DNA of 5,175 nucleotides from Calditrichota bacterium. GTDB taxonomy: Bacteria > Zixibacteria > MSB-5A5 > GN15 > FEB-12. Under the pieces are notes generated by a model. That model was not told the DNA's origin. It saw only the letters and a program-made list of their open reading frames with translations, and searched no databases. This document shows positions 1-5,175 of this stretch, piece by piece. The stretch is taken from positions 1 to 5,175 of the forward strand of contig DAOWIC010000175.1 in the NCBI GenBank assembly GCA_030641085.1, in the 5' to 3' direction. Within the stretch, counting starts at the first letter, position 1; each line of letters starts with the position of its first letter. The position numbers and the translations under genes were made by a program.

Positions 1-162
1 AGGAATCCCCAAGATGGCTGAACAGGCAACGAATTCGCCGCAATCCCAGAAGGAAAAAGTGCTCTGGACTGTCATGGCGTATACTATAAACGAAACAAGG
101 TAAACCGCCGCCGCGATGATGGCGTTGGTTTTGTCGAATTGGTCGCGTTTCAGGTCAATCAT
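1..162 (-). CDS. DUF2723 (TMEM260-like) membrane protein, N-terminal fragment
   Basis: These are the first 54 codons of a gene that continues past the left edge; the open frame is intact to base 1. The start is the ATG at 162-160, chosen because an in-frame TAG lies eight codons upstream and a GGAG lies 11 nt before it. The product has a short polar N-terminus (MIDLKRDQFDKTN), a hydrophobic segment at about residues 14-30, then FSFWDCGEFVAC at residues 36-47 and a hydrophobic ILGIP end. An aromatic-DCGEF-[IV]A-C block after the first membrane helix, followed by LGIPHPPG in full-length members, is the hallmark of DUF2723. That family comprises polytopic GT-C-fold proteins related to eukaryotic TMEM260, an O-mannosyltransferase. 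By analogy with other GT-C enzymes, the acidic residues of DCGEF (D40, E43) lie in the first extracytoplasmic loop and are the likely catalytic or metal site. Family assignment is strong; sugar-transfer activity and substrate are inferred. The gene is divergent from the small membrane gene at 329. Confidence 0.88.
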   Translation of the reverse strand, partial: MIDLKRDQFDKTNAIIAAAVYLVSFIVYAMTVQSTFSFWDCGEFVACSAILGIP

Positions 163-173
163 TTGCCGGCTAT

Positions 174-177
174 CTCC
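174..177 (-). promoter_or_regulatory. Ribosome-binding site of the DUF2723 gene
   Basis: On the minus strand the sequence reads GGAG followed by 11 nt and then the ATG at 162-160. The spacing is a little long but workable. It supports this ATG as the start, since the same frame is closed by a TAG shortly upstream. Confidence 0.5.
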
Positions 178-230
178 ATCTGACTAAAGGGACTATCTCT
201 TATACCGATAAACTAATAATAGCATCATGT

Positions 231-258
231 TTAATGACACCAGCGGGCTAAATATAAC
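231..258 (+). promoter_or_regulatory. Candidate promoter of the small membrane gene
   Basis: TTAATG (231-236) and TATAAC (253-258), with a 16-nt spacer, resemble a sigma-70-type -35/-10 pair. The -10 matches consensus at 5 of 6 positions, but the -35 matches at only 3 of 6. The start site would fall near 265, giving a leader of about 64 nt that contains the inverted repeat at 286-310. Weak pairs like this are expected by chance in AT-rich DNA, and the promoter consensus of the host lineage is unknown. Confidence 0.22.
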
Positions 259-285
259 AGGCAGAGAGTAAATCTCAACGTTTAA

Positions 286-310
286 TTATCGCCAATTGAA
301 TGGGCGATGA
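286..310 (+). repeat. Inverted repeat upstream of the small membrane gene
   Basis: TTATCGCC (286-293) and GGCGATGA (303-310) can pair over eight positions, seven Watson-Crick pairs plus one U-G, around a 9-nt loop (AATTGAATG). The core ATCGCC/GGCGAT is perfect. The right arm ends 9 nt before the Shine-Dalgarno sequence of the gene at 329, so it could be a leader hairpin affecting translation or RNA stability, or a DNA operator. No T-run follows it, so it is not an intrinsic terminator of the usual kind. Function is inferred from position only. Confidence 0.4.
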
Positions 311-319
311 TACACTATT

Positions 320-325
320 GGAGGG
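320..325 (+). promoter_or_regulatory. Strong Shine-Dalgarno sequence of the small membrane gene
   Basis: GGAGGG lies 3 nt before the ATG at 329, an unusually close but near-perfect anti-16S match. It decides the start: an alternative ATG at 307 in another frame lies upstream of this site and has no such sequence of its own. Confidence 0.7.
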
Positions 326-328
326 CAT

Positions 329-577
329 ATGTTCTTCTGGAGCGCTACCCTATTTGGCCTGGGTGTGCTGGCTTTTCTCGACTCGATTTACAATATGGGC
401 GAGATTTTCCGGCAGGTGAACTCGGTTTTCTTCATGCTGATTTCACTGGCCCTGCTCATCCGGACATCGACCAAAGTCCGGTCACAACGGACGGAGAAGT
501 ACGAAGAGAGAATTTTCAACCTGGAAAAGAAGGTTGACGAATTGAGGAACCACAAGGAAAAGATGGAAGTCTATTAG
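329..577 (+). CDS. Small two-helix membrane protein with coiled-coil tail, unknown function
   Basis: I do not recognise this 82-residue protein. Residues 2-21 (FFWSATLFGLGVLAFLDSIY) form a hydrophobic segment. A short loop with NMGEIFRQ follows, then a second hydrophobic segment at about 33-45 (SVFFMLISLALLI). The remainder (about 46-82) is highly charged, with heptad-like spacing in EERIFNLEKKVDELRNHKEK, indicating a short coiled coil. The basic run after the second helix (RTSTKVRSQR) predicts that the tail is cytoplasmic, so the protein is probably a membrane hairpin with both ends inside. The layout recalls small membrane-anchored coiled-coil proteins such as PspB, but I see no specific PspB sequence match. 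The GGAGGG ribosome-binding site and sensible membrane topology support this frame over the overlapping one from 307. The gene is transcribed alone, diverges from the DUF2723 gene, and its TAG stop overlaps the stop of the TPR gene on the other strand. Confidence 0.8.
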   Translation: MFFWSATLFGLGVLAFLDSIYNMGEIFRQVNSVFFMLISLALLIRTSTKVRSQRTEKYEERIFNLEKKVDELRNHKEKMEVY

Positions 578-2412
578 GCCGACCCGGCCTCCGATTCCAG
601 ACGCCGCATCTTTTCTCGTACTTCCGAAGCAAATGGATAGTCCGGGTGCTTTTCCAGCAGCTCCCGGTAAATCGTCCCGGCCTCCTCGCGTGAGCCCGGA
701 TCCAGCAGAAATACATCCGCCTTGATCTTCAGGCCGTACGGCAGATAATAACTCTCAGGAAACCTGACCGCCATCTGATCGATCTGTTGAAGGGCAGCCG
801 TCGTATCGGCCCGGTCCATCCGAATCTCGATCAGCTTCCACAGGGCCATCCCGGCCAATCCGGATTCGTTCGCCGCGGCCACCCGGCTCAACCTTTCGGC
901 GGTGGAGTCGATCATCTGCCGTTGCTCATACAACAGCGCCGAGGCGTACCGGCCCAGCAGGCCCGTCTGGTTGCCGGCTTCATCCATGGCAATCATCATC
1001 TCCAGCGCGTCATTGACATAGTAGCCGCGCGGGTAATCGACTACCAGTTTGTTCAGTGCGACGCGGCATGAATCAAACTGGTTTTGATAGAAAAGAATCG
1101 CCGCCAGTTGATACTCCGCTTCTTCCTGCATGTCCGGATTGAGCCGCCGCGACAGAAGTTTCCCGAGGTGGGCGCGGGCCTGGTCCAACTCGCCCATGCC
1201 GAGATAGCAGTACGGGATGCTCGCCAGCGTAAGCATCGTGATCGGACCGCTCGACCTCATGGTCAGTACCGAATCGAAATAGCTCAGCGCCTGCGGGTAA
1301 TCATGCAGTCCGTCGAGATAAATGCGGCCGATGCGGTAGATAACGTCCGCCTTTTCGCGGTCACGAATCATTATCGCTCCGGCCGAGTCAAGAATCGACA
1401 CCGCCTCGGAGTACCGTCCCAGATGTGAGAGCGCGTCGGCATAGAAAAAGTATGCCTGTGCTATAGGGGGAGTGTTTCGGTAACGCCTGATGACATATTC
1501 CCCCATCCGCGCCGCCTGGTCAAACAGCTTGCGCTCGTTGCAGTCACGTATGTAACCGACGAGGGTCTGCCCCTTGTAGCCATCGAGCGAATCGCGGGTA
1601 ATCGTAAAGTCGAATGCCTTCTCGTACTGGCCGGTCCTCAGGTAATGAGTGGACAAAAGCCGCATCGCCGGTCCGACCGCAAACAGATCCGAACGCTCGA
1701 GCAGCACTTTTTCAACCGATGGTGATGACTCGACGAAATCCAGCATCTGAGCGATCTGCCGCTCGGCCGCATCACCGGGCCCGAGGGTATCTTCGAGAAT
1801 GGCGTACAACTCAAGCGCCGCCTCGCCATATTTTTTCTGCTTCTGCAAAACCATGCCCCGCAGCAGTGCGTAAAAAGTCGAGTCGCCGGTGGCGCGCCGC
1901 AGGTCATCGATGAATGTCAGCGCTTCATCCTCAAGGCCGTGCGTGATCATACTCTGAAGCACACCCTGATTGCGAACATCGGTATGATCCTCGATACGCT
2001 CAATGGCGGAGTCGTAGACGGCTTTCGCCTCCTGCCGCTTTCCCTGTCGAGCGAGCGCTTCGGCATAGCCGAGGTAGTTGCTGATGGCGTCCGGGTTGGC
2101 CGCCACCTGCCGCCGCATCAATTCCTCCAGCTTAGAATATAGCTGCAGGCTTTCATAGCACTGCTTTAGCAGACTGATAATGACCGGGTTATCTGGATGC
2201 TCTTCGTAGAGCGTCTCGAGCAGATCGGCCGCGCCCTGATAATCGCGGTTGCGCAGCAGGTGTCGACTGTAGTTGACAAGACCGCCGAGTTGATCGGTCG
2301 ACTGCGGCCGCACCTGACGTTGGGAACCGGGACGAACATCGTCATCGGCAAAGCCCGCATGCGGTATCAGTAGCGACAACATCAGTAATAGAGGCAACAG
2401 CAGTCGTTTCAT
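574..2412 (-). CDS. Secreted tetratricopeptide-repeat protein
   Basis: The product has 612 residues. An N-terminal signal peptide is clear: MKR, a leucine-rich core (about residues 4-17) and a likely signal peptidase I site after AGFA (about residue 22). There is no lipobox cysteine, so it is predicted to be soluble in the periplasm or secreted rather than a lipoprotein. After a polar linker the rest is helical repeats. Good TPR-like units occur near 43-76, 111-143, 317-346, 353-386, 430-463 and 558-591, recognisable by patterns such as YADALSHLGRYSEAVSILDS and YRIGRIYLDGLHDYPQALSY; diverged units fill the gaps. The C-terminal unit, with ELLEKHPDYPFASEVREKMR, resembles the BamD/YbgF style of TPR. 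No enzyme motif is seen, so a scaffold or protein-binding role is inferred. The gene starts 13 nt after the DUF4175-like stop and is surely in the same operon. Calling it a BatE-like partner would go beyond the evidence. Confidence 0.9.
   Translation of the reverse strand: MKRLLLPLLLMLSLLIPHAGFADDDVRPGSQRQVRPQSTDQLGGLVNYSRHLLRNRDYQGAADLLETLYEEHPDNPVIISLLKQCYESLQLYSKLEELMRRQVAANPDAISNYLGYAEALARQGKRQEAKAVYDSAIERIEDHTDVRNQGVLQSMITHGLEDEALTFIDDLRRATGDSTFYALLRGMVLQKQKKYGEAALELYAILEDTLGPGDAAERQIAQMLDFVESSPSVEKVLLERSDLFAVGPAMRLLSTHYLRTGQYEKAFDFTITRDSLDGYKGQTLVGYIRDCNERKLFDQAARMGEYVIRRYRNTPPIAQAYFFYADALSHLGRYSEAVSILDSAGAIMIRDREKADVIYRIGRIYLDGLHDYPQALSYFDSVLTMRSSGPITMLTLASIPYCYLGMGELDQARAHLGKLLSRRLNPDMQEEAEYQLAAILFYQNQFDSCRVALNKLVVDYPRGYYVNDALEMMIAMDEAGNQTGLLGRYASALLYEQRQMIDSTAERLSRVAAANESGLAGMALWKLIEIRMDRADTTAALQQIDQMAVRFPESYYLPYGLKIKADVFLLDPGSREEAGTIYRELLEKHPDYPFASEVREKMRRLESEAGSA
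576..590. other. Short GC hairpin at the convergent gene ends
   Basis: AGGCC (576-580) and GGCCT (586-590) form a perfect 5-bp stem with a GACCC loop, overlapping the stop codons of both converging genes. It could act as a compact bidirectional transcription barrier, but neither strand has a U-tract after it, so I do not call it an intrinsic terminator. It lies inside the last codons of the TPR gene and may be a coincidence of GC-rich coding sequence. Confidence 0.25.
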
Positions 2413-2421
2413 TTATGCTCG

Positions 2422-2427
2422 GTTCCT
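2422..2427 (-). promoter_or_regulatory. TPR-gene ribosome-binding site overlapping the upstream stop codon
   Basis: On the minus strand the upstream gene's stop and the Shine-Dalgarno are merged as TAGGAAC: TAG is the stop (2428-2426) and AGGA (2427-2424) is the best anti-16S match, 11 nt before the ATG at 2412. A ribosome terminating on the first gene would therefore uncover or occupy the second gene's initiation site, a layout typical of translational coupling. Confidence 0.5.
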
Positions 2428-5175
2428 ATGGCTGCGATGGTTCGGTCGGTTGTGGCGGACTGCCCGCCGGTTCGCCGTTGATGGCCTGAGTCTCTATTTG
2501 AAGCAGCGCTTTGAAATAGGCCTTGATCTGCTCTTCGTACTGGGGCGGGTAGTTGTCGCCGAGGTACTGGCGCAGGCGGTCCTCGAGACGAACCCGGTCG
2601 CCGAGAATGTCATTGGTAAGTTGGGGCGGCACCATGAAAGCCGGATTGGTGGCAGTTTTCGATTTGCGCTGCTCGGTGAAATCTTTGCGGTAAAGTGAGC
2701 GCCCGGCTTCGAGCATGCGCGAAAATATCTTCAGTTGGCGCTCGACTACCTCCTGCCCCGCCTCGCCCGTGCTGAGCGCCTCCTCGACCTTTTTCATCTC
2801 ATCGGCGATATCATCCAGCCGACCGAGTATCTGGCGTGATCCGCCAAACTCCTGTGATAGATCTTCGAGCGATTTGCGGATCGATCCCTGCTCGCCCGCC
2901 AGACGTTGCAGTGCCTCGCGACGGCCGTCGTCGGACATGCCGTTGCCCTCCGCCTGACCCGGATTGTTGCACTGGCTCTGAGTCTTCTGGTTGAGTTGAT
3001 TCTGTTTTTCGCTCAGGGACTGGATATCCGAGGTGCTTTTGTCGCAGTTGCCGCCTTTGGAACACTGGCTTTGCTGATTGAGCGATTCTAAAATCCGCAG
3101 CGCTGCCCGGTTAAGCCTCGCCATCGCCTCCCGCTGGTGCTGCAGTCCCTGACTGCCGCGCTGCTCGGTGAAGGCGCCGGTGGCCGCATCCATTTCCGAA
3201 ACCGCACTGCCGATAAGCTGTTGCAGCTCGGCCGCCATGAAGGGCGATTTCTCGCCGATCTCGCGGATACGGTTACCCAGACCGTTACAGGAACGCTGGA
3301 GATTCTGCTGGTCCTGGGCCAGTTCCTGCAGCATTGAAGAGCGCCGATTCATCGCCGCCGCCTCCCGCAGCAAGGCTTCCTGATCCTGCGACAGGTGGTT
3401 GGCGTCATCGACCGCCCGACGCATGGCGCGCATCAGTTCCTCATCCTGGTCACCCTTCATTGAGGCCAGTTGCTGCTGCATCGTGTCCAGCATCTTGAGC
3501 AGTTTGGACAGCGCCTTCTGCCCCTTTTCGGTCGCCTGTTCCTTTTGCTTTTGGTTCATGGCGTCCGACATCTGCTGCATATCCTGATCGGCGTCGGTTT
3601 CGCTCAGCGCCTGCTCAAACTCTTCTAGTTCCGGAGTATCTTCAAGCCCTGCCTCTCGCGCCATCTCGGCTAATTGATCGAGTTCCTCTTTCAGTTGTTC
3701 GAGGTCGCTCCTGATTTCGTCTTCCTTGTCGCTCAATTGAGGCAGGTCTTTGCTCGAAGAGGAATCAGTCTGGTTATTCATCTCTTCCTGGCGGCGGGCC
3801 AGTTCCTCCGCCCGACGTACCATCGCCTCCATCTTCTGCTCCAACTGCAGCTTTTTAAGCAGGGCCAGGGTGCGTTCGAGGCGTTCGAGAAGCTCCTTCT
3901 GGGTTATCTCGAAATTCTTCAGCGCCTCGCGAATCTCATCCGGGTTCATCCGCTCCATCGCTTCCATCAGCTTCCGGCGGGCCTCTTTCATCTCCGGCGT
4001 GGCGATCTCTTCAAACAGCTTCTGGATCTGCGAGAGCTTCTCCAGAATCTCCCGGCTCATTAGCGCCTTGTCGTTCAGTTCGTCGACCGATTTCTCCATC
4101 TGGTCGGCGAGCTTTTCGATCTCGTCGACCAGTTCGGCATTCTTGTCGGTGACCGCTTCAAGTTCTTTCTGCTGCTGCCAGTTGTCGGACTGATTTTGCA
4201 GGCGTGATTGTGCCTGGATCTTGCGGCTGATATTCTTGAGGCGCTCGGTAAGGTCCTGGCCGGTCTTGAGTAGTTCCTCGGTGCGGATTATCCGGCGCGT
4301 GGTCCGGCCTTCGGTTTCGGCCACAATCTCGTCCAGCGACGGCAGCCGGGCGATATACTGGCGCGAACGGCTCAGTTTGGGGCCGGAGACACGGTCATTG
4401 TCGGCGACCTCGAAATAGTAGCGGACGAAATCACCCGGGAAAAGGTTGAGCTGGTCCATATCCCAGTTGAACTCGATCTCGCCCTCGGTCTTGATCCGGT
4501 CGGAAAAATGCAGCACGGCGACGTTTTCGGACGACTCCTCGCCGCGGGAGAAGACCGAGTATTTCATCACCAATGAAGTAAAGCCATAGTCATCAAAAAT
4601 GCGCACCATCAACGGCAGGATCATTTCGTCGCCGAGGTTGGCATCAAATCCGGGACGGATCACTTCCGCCGACGGGTATTCGTCCGGCACGGCGGTCAGG
4701 TAATACTCGATCGGATCGGGATTGCTCTCACCGAGATGGTCGGTCAGGTGAATATAGTAGGCTCGCGATTTATCCACGACCAAAGAGGTTTCGGCCTGCT
4801 TGTTGCCGACCCGCATCGGCACCCGGCTGGAATCGAGGTGGACCAGTTCGGCAGTCTCTATCGGCAGGTTGGTGCGCACGCTCAGGCTGACGCGGGTGCC
4901 GGTGACTGCCGAGAAGGAGCCGTTATTTTCGTCGATCACGGTCGGCGGCAGTTCGGTGTAGTCGGGATAGATCAGCGACAGGCGAATGCCGGTGACCCGC
5001 GGACGGTCGACGACGTTGATCTGCTGAGTTTCGGTTCGCACCCGGCCCGCCTCGACCCAGTAGTCGAAGGAGCGGTTGATCTGCCGCAGGCGGATCGATA
5101 GCATCAGCGAGTCGCCCGACTCGGTTTCGGCGGCGGTTAGCGGATCGAGGGCCAATTCGCTCTCCTGCCATGATC
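2426..5175 (-). CDS. DUF4175-like envelope protein with long coiled coil, 5' end missing
   Basis: 915 residues are visible. The frame stays open to the right edge (SWQESE precedes the TTG at 5155), so the true start, and the N-terminal membrane helices usual in this family, lie outside. Counting from the first full codon, about 1-165 is beta-rich, including YPDYTELPP (about 69-77), VTGTRVSLSVRTNLPI, and YYIHLTDHLGESNPDPIEYY ending in VPDEYP. A second beta unit (about 168-276) contains RPGFDANLGDE, IFDDYGFTSL and FPGDFVRYYFEVADND. From about 285 to 835 it is almost all Gln/Glu/Lys-rich coiled coil, closing with the conserved-looking stretch LNQKTQ, LAGEQGSIRKSLE, ILGRLDDIADEMKKVEEAL, FSRMLEAGRSLYRKDF. 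A C-terminal block with DRVRLEDRLRQYLGDNYPPQ and YFKAL precedes a Pro-rich tail. These blocks match large DUF4175-annotated proteins of FCB bacteria as I recall them; the function of that family is unknown. The beta part is probably periplasmic. Four cysteines lie in the coiled-coil half. It is the first visible gene of the operon with the TPR protein. Confidence 0.85.
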   Translation of the reverse strand, partial: SWQESELALDPLTAAETESGDSLMLSIRLRQINRSFDYWVEAGRVRTETQQINVVDRPRVTGIRLSLIYPDYTELPPTVIDENNGSFSAVTGTRVSLSVRTNLPIETAELVHLDSSRVPMRVGNKQAETSLVVDKSRAYYIHLTDHLGESNPDPIEYYLTAVPDEYPSAEVIRPGFDANLGDEMILPLMVRIFDDYGFTSLVMKYSVFSRGEESSENVAVLHFSDRIKTEGEIEFNWDMDQLNLFPGDFVRYYFEVADNDRVSGPKLSRSRQYIARLPSLDEIVAETEGRTTRRIIRTEELLKTGQDLTERLKNISRKIQAQSRLQNQSDNWQQQKELEAVTDKNAELVDEIEKLADQMEKSVDELNDKALMSREILEKLSQIQKLFEEIATPEMKEARRKLMEAMERMNPDEIREALKNFEITQKELLERLERTLALLKKLQLEQKMEAMVRRAEELARRQEEMNNQTDSSSSKDLPQLSDKEDEIRSDLEQLKEELDQLAEMAREAGLEDTPELEEFEQALSETDADQDMQQMSDAMNQKQKEQATEKGQKALSKLLKMLDTMQQQLASMKGDQDEELMRAMRRAVDDANHLSQDQEALLREAAAMNRRSSMLQELAQDQQNLQRSCNGLGNRIREIGEKSPFMAAELQQLIGSAVSEMDAATGAFTEQRGSQGLQHQREAMARLNRAALRILESLNQQSQCSKGGNCDKSTSDIQSLSEKQNQLNQKTQSQCNNPGQAEGNGMSDDGRREALQRLAGEQGSIRKSLEDLSQEFGGSRQILGRLDDIADEMKKVEEALSTGEAGQEVVERQLKIFSRMLEAGRSLYRKDFTEQRKSKTATNPAFMVPPQLTNDILGDRVRLEDRLRQYLGDNYPPQYEEQIKAYFKALLQIETQAINGEPAGSPPQPTEPSQP

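Larger units (their letters stand above)
163..328. promoter_or_regulatory. Divergent intergenic regulatory region
   Basis: This 166-bp gap separates the minus-strand DUF2723 gene from the plus-strand small membrane gene, so it should carry promoters in both directions. It is markedly AT-rich compared with the flanking genes (42 G/C in the 120 bases at 181-300). Towards the DUF2723 gene the minus strand shows TATAAG (204-199) and TATTAT (221-216) as -10-like hexamers, but neither has a convincing -35 at 16-18 nt. Towards the plus-strand gene TATAAC (253-258) is the best -10. No credible gene is seen here; the 14-codon ORF from the ATG at 227 has no ribosome-binding site. Confidence 0.55.

Noticed and set aside
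227..271. A 14-codon ORF (MFNDTSGLNITGRE) as a leader peptide
   Set aside because: There is no ribosome-binding site and no run of regulatory codons, and it overlaps the most plausible promoter element.
264..276. GAGA/TCTC mini inverted repeat in the intergenic region
   Set aside because: Only 4 bp of stem; expected by chance at this length.
307..537. A 76-codon plus-strand frame starting at ATG 307
   Set aside because: It overlaps the 329-577 gene in another frame, has no Shine-Dalgarno, and encodes no coherent hydrophobic or domain pattern; the 329 frame has GGAGGG and clear membrane segments.
3470..3482. CTG/CAG-like triplet runs in the DUF4175-like gene as a microsatellite
   Set aside because: Only about three consecutive units, explained by Gln-Gln-Gln codons in a Gln-rich coiled coil.
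3674..4193. Long plus-strand open frames opposite the coiled-coil region (129 and 147 codons), and similar ones at 787-1428 and 4736-5101
   Set aside because: They are antisense shadows of the well-supported minus-strand genes. Their Phe/Leu- or Ser/Arg-rich products mirror Glu/Lys/Gln codons, and no ribosome-binding sites or known domains are seen.
5153..5155. TTG at 5155 as the start of the DUF4175-like gene
   Set aside because: The frame is open to the window edge with SWQESE upstream, and the protein would begin in the middle of a beta domain. The start lies outside the window.

Overview
The window holds four protein-coding genes and one short intergenic region, with no RNA genes, mobile elements, CRISPR or long repeats that I can see. 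Genes are tightly packed at moderately high GC. The only clearly AT-rich stretch is the divergent gap at 163-328; 181-300 has 42 G/C of 120, about 35%. The gene types (a DUF2723/TMEM260-like membrane protein, a DUF4175-like coiled-coil giant and a secreted TPR protein) suggest an uncultured Gram-negative lineage of the FCB superphylum, such as Zixibacteria, KSB1 or Latescibacteria. This is inference from family distribution; no marker gene is present to settle it.

Layout: at the left edge, on the minus strand, are the first 54 codons of a DUF2723 protein (1-162), which runs off the window. A 166-bp divergent intergenic region follows, containing an inverted repeat and weak promoter-like sequence. 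It leads into a plus-strand gene for an 82-residue membrane protein (329-577) with two hydrophobic segments and a charged coiled-coil tail, preceded by a strong Shine-Dalgarno sequence. Its stop codon overlaps by 4 nt the stop codon of a convergent minus-strand gene.

That minus-strand block fills the rest of the window. A DUF4175-like protein (2426-5175, N-terminus beyond the right edge) is followed after 13 nt by a 612-residue TPR protein with a signal peptide (574-2412). The TPR gene's ribosome-binding site overlaps the DUF4175-like stop codon, so the two are almost certainly co-transcribed and perhaps translationally coupled. Both look like envelope proteins acting outside the cytoplasm: the first has beta-rich domains followed by about 550 residues of Gln/Glu-rich coiled coil, and the second is an all-helical repeat scaffold. 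In related lineages such genes often sit near MoxR ATPase/DUF58/BatA-type operons, which would place those genes just beyond the right edge; this window cannot confirm it.

I found no clear new defence, mobile or catalytic system. The points most worth a second look are the stop-codon overlap with a compact GC hairpin, the four-cysteine set in the DUF4175-like protein, the hairpin upstream of the small membrane gene, and that unrecognised small gene itself.
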